Source of the DNA: Chloroflexota bacterium
Lineage (GTDB): Bacteria > Chloroflexota > Dehalococcoidia > Dehalococcoidales > RBG-16-60-22
Assembly (NCBI GenBank): GCA_016190585.1
Contig: JACPQH010000128.1
Coordinates: 1 to 43,640 of the forward strand
Direction of reading: 5' to 3'
Length of the DNA: 43,640 nucleotides
The notes beneath the pieces were generated by a model, which was given only the letters and a program-made list of their open reading frames with translations, was not told the origin of the DNA and ran no database searches. The position numbers and the translations under genes were made by a program. The number at the start of each line of letters is the position of its first letter. The first letter of the stretch is position 1. Positions 25,672 to 33,627 of the stretch are shown here, piece after piece.

Positions 25672-26085
25672 CTAGAAAAGCTCGCTCTCGGCGAAGAACA
25701 GCTTGATCTCCAGCGAGGCGGAATCCGGCGAGTCCGAGCCGTGAACGGCGTTGCGCTGGATGTCCTGCCCGAAGTCGGCCCGTATCGTCCCCGGCTCCGC
25801 CTTGCCCGGATCGGTGGCTCCCATCGTCTTGCGGATGACCTCGACGGCGTTTTCCCCCTCGAAAACTATGGCGATGATGGGCGCCGAGGTGATGTACTGC
25901 ACCAGGTCTTCAAAGAAGGGTTTGCTCTGATGGACGGCGTAGTGCCGCTCCGCCAGGGCCCGGTCCATGTGTATCATCTTGAGGCCCACTATCTTGAGTC
26001 CCTTGTTCTCCAGGCGGCTGATGATGGCCCCGCCCAGCCCGGTGTGCATCGCATCCGGTTTGATAAGCACTAAAGACCTTTCCAC
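25672..26085 (-). CDS. ndk: Nucleoside diphosphate kinase
   Basis: A 137-residue enzyme that transfers the gamma phosphate of NTPs to NDPs through a phospho-His. H115 in QRNAVHGSDSPDSA is the active site, and SLVLIKPDAM at residues 4-13 is the family opening. The start is GTG 26085 with GGAG 6 nt upstream; a longer frame upstream overlaps the preceding HAD gene and is rejected. Length is normal. Confidence 0.96.
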   Translation of the reverse strand: MERSLVLIKPDAMHTGLGGAIISRLENKGLKIVGLKMIHMDRALAERHYAVHQSKPFFEDLVQYITSAPIIAIVFEGENAVEVIRKTMGATDPGKAEPGTIRADFGQDIQRNAVHGSDSPDSASLEIKLFFAESELF

Positions 26086-26086
26086 T

Positions 26087-26755
26087 TTAATCTCCTTTAA
26101 ACAGGCCCCGCAGGGTATCGATACTGACGCTCTCCAGCGTCTCCACAACCAGGTCAGCCTCTTTCAGGGCGGCGGCGGGGTGGGTGGTGGTGACCGCCAC
26201 GCACTTCATGCCGGCGCTTCTGGCCGCGGCCACGCCGGCGATGGCGTCCTCGATGACGACGCAGCTCGCTACGGGTACGCCGAGCTTGGAGGCCGCCAGC
26301 AAAAAACACTGGGGACTGGGCTTGCCTTCCGCCACCTCCCGGCCCCACACCACCGCGCGGAACCAGCCGGTAATGCCCAGGCTGCCCATTATCAAGTCGA
26401 TGTTCTCCGGCGGCGCCGACGAGGCCACCGCCATCCTGAGCCCCGCGTCGTGCAGGGCCTTGATCAGTTCGACGGCGCCGGGCAGCGGCCGGGTATTCCC
26501 CCGGATAAAACCCCGGTAGGCGCTCTCCTTCTCCCCAGCGATGGCGTCCACCTCGCCCGGGGGAAGCTCGCCCAGGGTGCACCTGATTATCGTGTCGTTC
26601 CTTTTACCGAAGTGGCGTTTGAAATCTTCCTCGGTGAAGTCCACGCCCTTCTCGCGGAAGACCTGGCGCCAGGCGCGGAAATGGTATGGCGCGCTATCAA
26701 CGATAACGCCGTCCATGTCCCAGATAACCGCTTCCGGCCGGTCTTCAGGCGCCAC
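26087..26755 (-). CDS. HAD-superfamily phosphatase (beta-phosphoglucomutase-like)
   Basis: A 222-residue HAD hydrolase. Motif I is WDMDGVIVDS (nucleophile D13 and D15), motif II VASSAPPENI, motif III Lys in GKPSPQCF, and motif IV VIEDAIAG. It has a helical cap between motifs I and II. Relatives act on sugar phosphates or phosphoglycolate. The start GTG 26755 follows AGGGG and overlaps the upstream thioesterase by 11 nt, and ndk follows after 1 nt, forming a tight operon. The substrate is unknown. Confidence 0.88.
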   Translation of the reverse strand: MAPEDRPEAVIWDMDGVIVDSAPYHFRAWRQVFREKGVDFTEEDFKRHFGKRNDTIIRCTLGELPPGEVDAIAGEKESAYRGFIRGNTRPLPGAVELIKALHDAGLRMAVASSAPPENIDLIMGSLGITGWFRAVVWGREVAEGKPSPQCFLLAASKLGVPVASCVVIEDAIAGVAAARSAGMKCVAVTTTHPAAALKEADLVVETLESVSIDTLRGLFKGD

Positions 26756-27194
26756 CGACGGCCCCTGCCGAAGCTTTGCGCACCACGAACTGGACGGCGG
26801 AGCTCTCCGCCACCACCGTGCCGTCGCGCAGGGCGATCCTGGCTGCCGTCTCCACCAGCTTCCGGCCGTCCTTGACCAGGGACGAGGTGATGACCAGCGG
26901 CTCCTCGACCGGGATGGGCTGTTTGAACCGCACCTCCATCCTGGCGGTGATGCATTCCTTGCCGACGAAACGGGCGACATGGCTCATGGCTTCGTCCAGG
27001 ATACAGGAGATGATGCCGCCGTGAAGGATGCCTGGCCAGCCCTGGTACTGCCGGCCGGCGGTGAACTCCGTCCTGATCTGGTCTTTATCCGGATGGAAAG
27101 TGAGCTTCAGACCGATGGGATTGTTCTGCCCGCAGCCGAAGCAGAGGCTATCGGACGTGTCGGTGTTGATGGATACCTGTGGATATCCCGTCAT
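26745..27194 (-). CDS. PaaI-type hotdog thioesterase
   Basis: A 149-residue hotdog-fold protein. The stretch CFGCGQNNPIGLKL is typical of the family, and LHGGIISCILDEAM carries the catalytic HGG and Asp region. It probably hydrolyses acyl-CoA thioesters. It starts at ATG 27194 with GGAG upstream, and its end overlaps the HAD gene. Lies 11 nt after thiL. Confidence 0.88.
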   Translation of the reverse strand: MTGYPQVSINTDTSDSLCFGCGQNNPIGLKLTFHPDKDQIRTEFTAGRQYQGWPGILHGGIISCILDEAMSHVARFVGKECITARMEVRFKQPIPVEEPLVITSSLVKDGRKLVETAARIALRDGTVVAESSAVQFVVRKASAGAVGGA

Positions 27195-27205
27195 AAATGC
27201 TCTCC

Positions 27206-28201
27206 TTAGCTCCTGAAATGGTCCCAGCCGGCCGTCCCCGGCGCTACCGGGCGCCCCCCGGCGTCAACCAGGCTGACTCCTTTGCCCGGTAAGATGTCCC
27301 CGATGATGGTTACGGGGCAGGCGGCCGCCGCTTTGACCGCGTCGATGGTTGCCGGGGGCGCGGTAAAGAGCAGCTCGTAGTCCTCGCCGCCGGCCAGCGC
27401 CATCCCCGTCGCCGCGTCCCCGAACGCCGCTCGAAGCAAGGGGTTGACCGGCAGGCTCGCCGCTTCTACCCTGGCGCCCACGCCGCTGGCCTGGCAGATA
27501 TGGGTAAGGTCGGCGATGAGGCCGTCGCTGATGTCGATCGCGGTCCTGACGCCCTTTTCGGCCAGGACCCGGCCCTCGGCAAGGCGCGGCTCCGGACGGA
27601 GGAAAGCCTGCCTCAGGTAAGCCGCGGCGTCAGCGCCGGGGCTGAGCTCGTCCCGCAGCACGCGCAAACCCCCGGCAGCCCCGCCCAGCCAGCCGGTCAC
27701 CGCTATCTTGTCCCCGGGCGCGGCGGCCTTCCGGGTCAGCAGCCGGTTATCCGGGCTCACGCCGAACACGGCCACGGTCGCCGAGACGGCCGGGCCGCGG
27801 CTGATATTGCCGCCGGCGACGGCCACGCCGTACTTCGCGGCCAGTTCGAGCAGACCCCGGTAGAGCTCGGCGACTTCCTCAACCGCGACATCGGGCAGGA
27901 TGAGCGAGGCCAGCGCGTAGCGGGGCTCGCCGCCCATGGCGGCGATGTCGCTCAGGTTGACCGCCAGCGCCTTCCAGCCAAGCTCTCGCCAGGTAGTAAT
28001 ATCCAGGGAAAAGTGCGCCCCCTCGTTAAGGGAGTCGATGGTGGCGATCTGCACGGCGGGCTCGCTTGTCCAGGCGGCGGCGTCATCGCCGATACCGATA
28101 ACCAGGTTGCGCCAGGCCGGCGACCGGGCGTCTTTGCTGCCGTCAACTAGCTTCGAGATCAGGTCGATCAGCCCGAACTCGCCGATCTGTGAGATTTTCA
28201 A
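27206..28201 (-). CDS. thiL: Thiamine-monophosphate kinase
   Basis: A 331-residue AIR-synthase-fold kinase that makes thiamine diphosphate from thiamine phosphate. It opens ISQIGEFGLIDLI and shows IGIGDDAAAW, then ALAVNLSDIAAMGGEP and DISDGLIADLTHI. The start is TTG 28201. TATAAT at 28215-28210 lies only 8 nt upstream, so the mRNA is probably leaderless or nearly so. It heads a thiL-thioesterase-HAD-ndk operon. Confidence 0.95.
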   Translation of the reverse strand: MKISQIGEFGLIDLISKLVDGSKDARSPAWRNLVIGIGDDAAAWTSEPAVQIATIDSLNEGAHFSLDITTWRELGWKALAVNLSDIAAMGGEPRYALASLILPDVAVEEVAELYRGLLELAAKYGVAVAGGNISRGPAVSATVAVFGVSPDNRLLTRKAAAPGDKIAVTGWLGGAAGGLRVLRDELSPGADAAAYLRQAFLRPEPRLAEGRVLAEKGVRTAIDISDGLIADLTHICQASGVGARVEAASLPVNPLLRAAFGDAATGMALAGGEDYELLFTAPPATIDAVKAAAACPVTIIGDILPGKGVSLVDAGGRPVAPGTAGWDHFRS

Positions 28202-28209
28202 CTCGCCAA

Positions 28210-28238
28210 ATTATAGCACGGCGGCCAGGCGCCAACAA
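28210..28238 (-). promoter_or_regulatory. Promoter of the thiL operon
   Basis: On the minus strand a weak TTGTTG-type -35 (28238-28233), a 17-nt spacer and TATAAT (28215-28210). The predicted start falls within about 2 nt of the TTG codon. Confidence 0.5.
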
Positions 28239-28283
28239 GACAGACGGCGCGCGGCGGCGGGTCCTGGCGAGCGATCCCGGATG

Positions 28284-28892
28284 CTAGCCCTGGTCGGTCA
28301 GGAAAGGGTTGAAGCGGCGCTCCGCCCCGATGGTCGTTTCCGGCCCGTGCCCCGGATAGACCACGGTGCTGTCCGGCAGTACCATCAGCTTGGTATGGAT
28401 GCTGTTCATGATGTTCCGGTAGTTGCCCCCGGGGAAGTCGTAGCGCCCGATGCCGAGGTTGAACAGGGTATCCCCGGTAAAGAGGACGCCGTCGCCGAGC
28501 AGCGAGATGCTGCCCGGGGAGTGGCCGGGGGTGTGCAGCACCGTTAAGCTTAAACCGCCGAAATCTACCTTGTCGCCGCCTTGCAAGAGCCTGTCCGGGG
28601 CGGCCGTGCCGTGCAGGTAGGCCTTCTGCTCCTCGATGAGCCGGGCGTCATCGGCGTGTATCGCCACCGGGGCGCCCGTGGCCTCTTTTATCTTTTTTGA
28701 GGCCTGGATATGGTCCTGGTGGCCGTGTGTGAGAACGACGAGCTTTACCGTCAGGCCGAGCTCCCGGACGGTCTTCAAAATCCGGTCGGGCTCGTCGCCG
28801 GCGTCAACGATGATACCCTCCCGGGTAGCCTCATCGGCGACAATATAGCAGTTGGCTGCGTAGGGACCTACCTCAAGCTTCTTGAGAACCAT
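28284..28892 (-). CDS. Glyoxalase-II-like metallo-hydrolase
   Basis: A 202-residue MBL-fold protein with the zinc motif THGHQDH, later VLHTPGHSPGS, GDTLF and VVYPGHGPET. These hydroxyacylglutathione-hydrolase-like proteins hydrolyse thioesters or related compounds. ATG 28892 was chosen because GGAGGAAGTA precedes it and the family start MVLKKLEVGPYAANCY begins there. A longer reading is possible but unneeded. Confidence 0.88.
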   Translation of the reverse strand: MVLKKLEVGPYAANCYIVADEATREGIIVDAGDEPDRILKTVRELGLTVKLVVLTHGHQDHIQASKKIKEATGAPVAIHADDARLIEEQKAYLHGTAAPDRLLQGGDKVDFGGLSLTVLHTPGHSPGSISLLGDGVLFTGDTLFNLGIGRYDFPGGNYRNIMNSIHTKLMVLPDSTVVYPGHGPETTIGAERRFNPFLTDQG

Positions 28893-29025
28893 TACTTCCT
28901 CCGCGATAGAGTTTCGGCGCGATGGAAGCATTGTAACACTAACCGGGCTTGCGCCTCAATTCCGGGCTTCCCTGACCGCGGCCGCGCTTTTCCGAATATT
29001 GATGTGAAACGCGGTGTCCGGGGTA

Positions 29026-29054
29026 TTGACAATCAGATGCGGCGGTGATAAAGT
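29026..29054 (+). promoter_or_regulatory. Extended -10 promoter of the microprotein/TetR unit
   Basis: TTGACA (29026-29031), a 17-nt spacer and TAAAGT (29049-29054), with TG one base before the -10 (TGATAAAGT). The palindromic operator starts 7 nt further. Apart from this promoter, the operator and a leader, the stretch 28893-29211 holds nothing I can identify. Confidence 0.7.
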
Positions 29055-29060
29055 AAATAA

Positions 29061-29100
29061 CCATTAACAATGTAAGTGATAACTAACATTCTATTAATGG
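29061..29100. promoter_or_regulatory. 40-bp palindrome, probable TetR operator
   Basis: The arms CCATTAA (29061-29067) and TTAATGG (29094-29100) mirror each other. Inside them lie a second mirror ATGT...ACAT and an AAGTGATAACT centre. It covers the expected transcription start. A TetR-family gene follows, so autorepression is likely. Confidence 0.6.
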
Positions 29101-29211
29101 AAACAGGGTCTTTTCAGGCAGGTTTCGCGGCGTTTCCGTCGCCCCGGACAGGGTGCAACGACCGGAAGACCGTGGCATTTTGATGGCGAATATCTTAAGG
29201 AGGCAGCAGAG

Positions 29212-29328
29212 ATGACGACGAAACATCCGAAACTGGTAAAGGTCGGCAAGATTTTGATGTACGGCTGGCCGCTGGTCCTTATCCTGATTATCGTCTTGAT
29301 TGTCCTCATATCCTCGTTAACCAAGTAA
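29212..29328 (+). CDS. 38-residue single-span membrane microprotein
   Basis: ATG 29212 is preceded by a perfect AAGGAGG 8 nt upstream and opens a 38-residue frame ending in TAA. The N-terminus is basic (MTTKHPKLVKVGK). Residues 15-36 form one very hydrophobic helix rich in Leu, Ile and Val, and the tail is SSLTK. The predicted topology is N-terminus inside. It lies between the operator and the TetR gene, so it should be controlled by that regulator. I do not recognise a family. Confidence 0.7.
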   Translation: MTTKHPKLVKVGKILMYGWPLVLILIIVLIVLISSLTK

Positions 29329-29410
29329 CAACCGGAGCACGGCCTGAGAGTAACTGCCCTGCGGCGGGGTTTCGTTATTTCTCGACCGAATATGGTATCA
29401 TTTATCCGGA

Positions 29411-30046
29411 ATGATAACGAGGTACGCCAGCACATCAGTGCGGCGCCGCCAGATAGTCTCCGCGGCGCGGAAGCTGATCGCGAAGCACGGCAGCGAACAC
29501 CTGACCGTTAAGCGGATCGCCTCCGAGATCGGGGTTTCCGAAGGCGCTATCTACCGTCACTTCAAGAGCAAGCGAGAGATAATTTCCTTCCTGGTCGACG
29601 AGATTGAAAAGCTGATCCTCGCCGACATCGAGCGCAGTTTCCGGGACCTTAGTCCCAAAACCGAGGAGGTCCTGGAAAAGATTATCAAGGCGCACATATC
29701 CGCGGTCGAGCGGCGCAGCGGCATGACGTTCCAGATCATCGCGGAAATCATCAGCCTCGGCGATAAGAAGCTGAACAAGAAGATACACGGCGTCATCAAC
29801 AAGTACATCAGCCGGATCGGGGATGTGCTGGCCAGGGGCCGGGCGGCGGGCGTCGTCAGAGAAGACCTGGACCTGGAAGCGGCGGCCATGCTGTTCTTCG
29901 GGATGATACAGGGGCTGATAAGCGTCTGGGCGCTGGACCATTACGGGTTTGACCTGGAAGAGAAATACGGCGCTCTCTGGAGGGTATACCGCAAGGTCAT
30001 CAGCTCGCCGGCGGTCCCCGCCCCGCTCCTCGCCAACCCGGAGTAA
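29411..30046 (+). CDS. TetR/AcrR-family transcriptional regulator
   Basis: A 211-residue repressor. The N-terminal helix-turn-helix (about residues 10-56) reads RRRQIVSAARKLIAKHG, VKRIASEIGVSEGAIYRHF, KSKREI. The C-terminal part is all-helical ligand-binding and dimerisation, with no family-specific ligand motif. It starts at ATG 29411 with only a weak GGA upstream. It probably represses its own promoter at 29026. It might also control the downstream phosphatase/glycosyltransferase pair, which starts 27 nt after its stop (inference). Confidence 0.92.
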   Translation: MITRYASTSVRRRQIVSAARKLIAKHGSEHLTVKRIASEIGVSEGAIYRHFKSKREIISFLVDEIEKLILADIERSFRDLSPKTEEVLEKIIKAHISAVERRSGMTFQIIAEIISLGDKKLNKKIHGVINKYISRIGDVLARGRAAGVVREDLDLEAAAMLFFGMIQGLISVWALDHYGFDLEEKYGALWRVYRKVISSPAVPAPLLANPE

Positions 30047-30073
30047 CCGCTTCCCCACCGCGATAAGGCACAG

Positions 30074-30934
30074 ATGACCGATGCTCTTTCGCGGAACCCG
30101 CGGCCACCTTCTCCCGGGCCCGGTGCGGGCCAGGCGGGAGGCCGCGCGGCTCCACCGCAGATTCCGATGACTGTCGAGGGGCTGTTCCTCGATTACGACG
30201 GTACCCTCAGCCCGATCGATACCACCAGGAAGGACTCCAGGGTGCCTGATACCCTGCGCCGGTACCTGGAGCGCATCTGCCGGCTAATACCGGTGGGCAT
30301 CATGACGACCAAGGACACCCATTTTGTCCGGCCCCGGACGCCCTTCGCCCGCGCGTGGAGCGGTATCGGCGGACTGGAAACCGTGACCGGCGACCGGGCT
30401 ACCCTGGAACCATCGGCGGAGCGGCGGCGGCCCTGTATCCTGGAAGCCGTCAAGTTCGCGAGCCGGTACCCGCGGGAACAACTGTACATCGAGGAGAAAC
30501 GCGACCAGACGGGAAGGACGCTCGCCTTTTGCGTGGACTGGCGCTATGCCCTCGACCGGGCGAAGGCGGCCGGCATGGTAAAAGAAATAATGATATACTG
30601 TAAGAGCCTGCCCCTGGTAGTGGTCAGATTGAAGGGCAAACCATTCTTTGATGTCTACCCGGACAGGCCGGACAAGGGTCGGGGGCTCATCAGGTTGAAG
30701 CGGCTGTTTAACCTTCAGGCCGGCGTCGTTTACCTGGGCGACTCGGTAACGGACAATCCCGCCCTGGCTGTCGCGGACATGGGCATCGGCATCCTGCACG
30801 ATGAGCCGGAGCCGGGTCTGAAATGCCGCTATTTCCTGAGATACGAGGATGTCGGCGACTTCCTGCGGCGTCTCCTGGAAAATAACCTGACCGTTGACGC
30901 CAGCTTCGCCGGGCTCATCCGGGAAAAAGGCTAG
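30074..30934 (+). CDS. HAD-family sugar phosphatase (trehalose-phosphatase-like)
   Basis: A 286-residue HAD hydrolase. After a Pro/Gly-rich lead of about 30 residues it has motif I FLDYDGTLSP, motif II PVGIMTTKD and motif IV YLGDSVTDNPAL, similar to the OtsB branch. Its neighbour 3 nt downstream is a GT4 glycosyltransferase. Together they resemble a synthase/phosphatase pair for a sugar compatible solute or glycoside (inference). ATG 30074 has AAGG 5 nt upstream. The substrate is not deducible. Confidence 0.8.
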   Translation: MTDALSRNPRPPSPGPGAGQAGGRAAPPQIPMTVEGLFLDYDGTLSPIDTTRKDSRVPDTLRRYLERICRLIPVGIMTTKDTHFVRPRTPFARAWSGIGGLETVTGDRATLEPSAERRRPCILEAVKFASRYPREQLYIEEKRDQTGRTLAFCVDWRYALDRAKAAGMVKEIMIYCKSLPLVVVRLKGKPFFDVYPDRPDKGRGLIRLKRLFNLQAGVVYLGDSVTDNPALAVADMGIGILHDEPEPGLKCRYFLRYEDVGDFLRRLLENNLTVDASFAGLIREKG

Positions 30935-30937
30935 AAA

Positions 30938-32815
30938 ATGATACGGAAACGGCTGGGCGTCATCATGTACCAGACGAGCGGCAGCAAAGGCCAGGAGCTT
31001 GTCGCCCAGCGGATGGTGCGGCAGTTCAACAAGCTCGGGCAGAAGGCCTACCTCATTACCGGCCGCTCCCACGACGACCGGGAGGTCGTCCCCGCCGAAA
31101 GCTTCAAGAAGGGCCGGGGCTACCTGTACGTGGAGGACAGCGTCCTCAAGATACCGGTCATCCGGGTGGACTCCTATACCGCCAAGTGGCCGCCGCGCCG
31201 CATCATCTTCCGGGACTTCATCGATACCCTGGAGCGCATTGTCGAGGACTTCGAGCTGAATGTCCTGATAACCCACAGCACCCTGTGGAACGGTCCCGAG
31301 GATGCCGCCAAGCTGGTCACCTGGCGCCGGGACATGAGGCAGATGGGCGGCTACCAGGACCCGCTGGTGTTCTGCCACATGTCCCATTTCCAGGAGCCCA
31401 CCACCCAGCGCTACTCCCTGACCGAGCTGACCTTCCGCACGGCCTGGAACAAGCTCTCCCTGTCCAAGGTGCTGGAGACGGCGAACATCGTCCTGGTGGT
31501 GACGCCCTTCGAGAAAGCCTTTCAGACCCGGATGGGGCTGAAGCCCGAAAAGTGCTTCCTGTTCCCCGGCGGCGTGGATGAAGAGACCTTCCTGCGCTTC
31601 GCCGCCGATGATTTTACCGAGTTCCTGAAAAAACGCGGCATCGCCGCTGACCGGCGGCTGGTCGCCTATCTCGGCAGCATCGAGGAGCGCAAGAACCCGA
31701 TGGCCGTGCTCAAGGTGGCCGAGCGGATGAAGGACGTGCCCGGCGTCCATTTCGCGCTGGCCGGGCGGGGCGACTCCCCCTACGCCCGGGACGTCGAGAA
31801 GCTGGCCCGCGACCTGCCCAACGTAACCTACCTCGGGGAAATCGAGGAGCAGGAGAAGATCGCCCTCATCCGGGCTTCGTACCTTAATATCATCATGAGC
31901 CGCCTGGAGGCCCTCGGCATCGCCCAGCTCGAGTTCATGTACGCGGGGGTGCCGGTAGTAACTTCAGCCACGGGGGGCCAGTCCTGGGTTGTCCAGGACG
32001 GCGTCGACGGTCTGCACCTGAAGGGGCCGGAGGACTATGACGGCGCCGTCCGGGCCATTACCCGCCTGCTGGAAAATCATAACGGTTACCGCCAGCTCGC
32101 CCACAACGCCCGGGAGAAGGCCAGCCGGATGACCACTACCGAGATGATCGCCGAGCTCGATGACCTTATCGACGGCGAGATGGCCCGGGAGAGCGGCATG
32201 GGCCACATCCCCGGCGAGGTGCAGGCGACCATGCTCCAGGCGGAGTACGCCCTCAAGAGCTGGGCTTACCGTGATACCATGGTGGTGGCTACCAACCGCC
32301 GCATTTTCATCCGGCAGGGACGTCTCTCGCGGAAGGTAACCGAGCTGCGCTACCCCGATATCAAGTGCATCGAGCATTACCGCCGGTGGCCGTGGGGCAT
32401 ACCGCTGGTCGGCGCGGCCCTGACCGCCGCCATGTTCGCCGCTCCCTCGCTGGCCACAATCTTTTCCAGTTCTTTCCTGGCCCAGTTGCGGGCTTTCGCC
32501 GAAGCCGCGGCGGCTTTATCCCCCGCCTGGCTTGACCTGAGCGGCGTCCCGGCGGACTCCCTGTCCCTGCTGCCGCTGGTCTTCTCCGTCTTGGTATTCT
32601 TTTTACGGGTGCGGTCACGCTTCAGCCTTTACGGGCCGGGTTTCCGGCCGGTACACCTTGCCAGCAAGTTCAGCAAGGCTATCGGCTTTATCCGGGATTA
32701 CCAGGAGAACGGTAACGGGGTCAAGCACCCGGCCAGCCCGGCGGAGACCGTTGACATCCTGGTCCCCAAAACCAACCCGGCTCACGAAGGGGCGCGGCCG
32801 GAAGGGTTAAACTAG
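30938..32815 (+). CDS. GT4 glycosyltransferase fused to a PH-like domain and membrane helices
   Basis: A 625-residue protein. Residues 1 to about 400 are a GT-B glycosyltransferase of family 4: acceptor-domain start LGVIMYQTSGSKGQELVAQR, donor-domain VAYLGSIEERKNPMAVLKVA and the EX7E motif in SRLEALGIAQLEFMYAG. From about 425 a beta-rich stretch, MVVATNRRIFIRQGRLSRKV followed by TELRYPDIKCIEH, resembles bacterial PH-like domains. Two hydrophobic stretches (about 490-515 and 545-565) and a polar tail follow. The C-terminal part suggests membrane attachment of a normally soluble enzyme. It is coupled to the HAD gene upstream. Donor and acceptor are unknown. Confidence 0.85.
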   Translation: MIRKRLGVIMYQTSGSKGQELVAQRMVRQFNKLGQKAYLITGRSHDDREVVPAESFKKGRGYLYVEDSVLKIPVIRVDSYTAKWPPRRIIFRDFIDTLERIVEDFELNVLITHSTLWNGPEDAAKLVTWRRDMRQMGGYQDPLVFCHMSHFQEPTTQRYSLTELTFRTAWNKLSLSKVLETANIVLVVTPFEKAFQTRMGLKPEKCFLFPGGVDEETFLRFAADDFTEFLKKRGIAADRRLVAYLGSIEERKNPMAVLKVAERMKDVPGVHFALAGRGDSPYARDVEKLARDLPNVTYLGEIEEQEKIALIRASYLNIIMSRLEALGIAQLEFMYAGVPVVTSATGGQSWVVQDGVDGLHLKGPEDYDGAVRAITRLLENHNGYRQLAHNAREKASRMTTTEMIAELDDLIDGEMARESGMGHIPGEVQATMLQAEYALKSWAYRDTMVVATNRRIFIRQGRLSRKVTELRYPDIKCIEHYRRWPWGIPLVGAALTAAMFAAPSLATIFSSSFLAQLRAFAEAAAALSPAWLDLSGVPADSLSLLPLVFSVLVFFLRVRSRFSLYGPGFRPVHLASKFSKAIGFIRDYQENGNGVKHPASPAETVDILVPKTNPAHEGARPEGLN

Positions 32816-32896
32816 TGTGGTGCGTCTAACCCTTCGTTACTGTCATTCCGGAACGCAGCGAGGAATCCGTACGTCATTTCGGAAACACTACACTAG
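32812..32896. repeat. 85-bp inverted-repeat element between convergent genes
   Basis: The ends CTAGTGTGGTG (32812-32822) and CACTACACTAG (32886-32896) are inverted with one mismatch. The interior contains GTCATTCCGGAACGCAGCGA, a common bacterial extragenic repeat motif. CTAG at both ends may be a target duplication. The terminal TAG triplets form the stop codons of both flanking genes. Confidence 0.6.
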
Positions 32897-33601
32897 CGGT
32901 CTTTTAGCCGGCATCCCGGGGCGGCGCGGGTAGGTTTCCGGCGTCGGCCTGACCTTGTCGATCACCAGCAGGTAGCGCTGGTCAGATAGCTCAGCCATCT
33001 CCACCTTTCTGACCTCGCGGAGGCAGCCCCCCATCAGTTCCACCGCCCGCCGGCCCAGCTCAATCTCAAGCCCGATTTCCCCCTTCTTCTGGGCAACCAG
33101 CCGGCCGCCCACCCGCCCGAACGGCAAGGTCAGCTCCGCCAGGGCCGCCAGGGGCGCCAGTCCCCGGGAGAGGACGACGTCATAAGCCTCCCGGAAGCGG
33201 CTGTCATGAGCGAGCTCCTCGGCCCGGCCGGCCAGGATTTCCACGTCCTCCAGGGCGAGCCGGGCGACCAGGTACCGGAGGAATGCGACCTTTTTCCCGG
33301 TGGACTCCAGCAGGGTCAGCCTCATCCCCGGCACGGCGATTTTCAAAGGCAGCCCCGGCAAACCGGCCCCGGTGCCCACGTCGATGGCGCTGAACCCGGT
33401 CTGCTGGCCGTCGAGGGCCGGCAGTACGCTCAGCGAGTCCAGGAAATGGCGGACCTGGACGTCTTCATACCCGGTGATGGCGGTCAGGTTAACCCGCTGG
33501 TTCCACGCCACCAGCTCCTGGTAATAGGACTGGAAACGGCCGACCTGCGCCGGGCTGAGCTCCAATCCCAATTTTTTAGCTCCGGCTAAAAGCTTTTCCA
33601 T
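32888..33601 (-). CDS. rsmG: 16S rRNA (G527-N7) methyltransferase
   Basis: A 237-residue GidB enzyme that methylates G527 of 16S rRNA. The SAM site is FSAIDVGTGAGLPGLPLKI and YQELVAWNQRVNLTAIT near the N-terminus is diagnostic. The start ATG at 33601 has GAGG upstream. It lies 26 nt after cdsA at the end of the rpsB operon. Its last codons and stop are contributed by the terminal repeat of an 85-bp element. Confidence 0.95.
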   Translation of the reverse strand: MEKLLAGAKKLGLELSPAQVGRFQSYYQELVAWNQRVNLTAITGYEDVQVRHFLDSLSVLPALDGQQTGFSAIDVGTGAGLPGLPLKIAVPGMRLTLLESTGKKVAFLRYLVARLALEDVEILAGRAEELAHDSRFREAYDVVLSRGLAPLAALAELTLPFGRVGGRLVAQKKGEIGLEIELGRRAVELMGGCLREVRKVEMAELSDQRYLLVIDKVRPTPETYPRRPGMPAKRPLV

Positions 33602-33627
33602 AAGGCCTCAAAGGGACCCCCGGGCAC

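Noticed and set aside
30284..31750. 488-codon minus-strand frame opposite the phosphatase/glycosyltransferase pair
   Set aside because: No recognisable domains, and the plus-strand genes have motifs and ribosome-binding sites.
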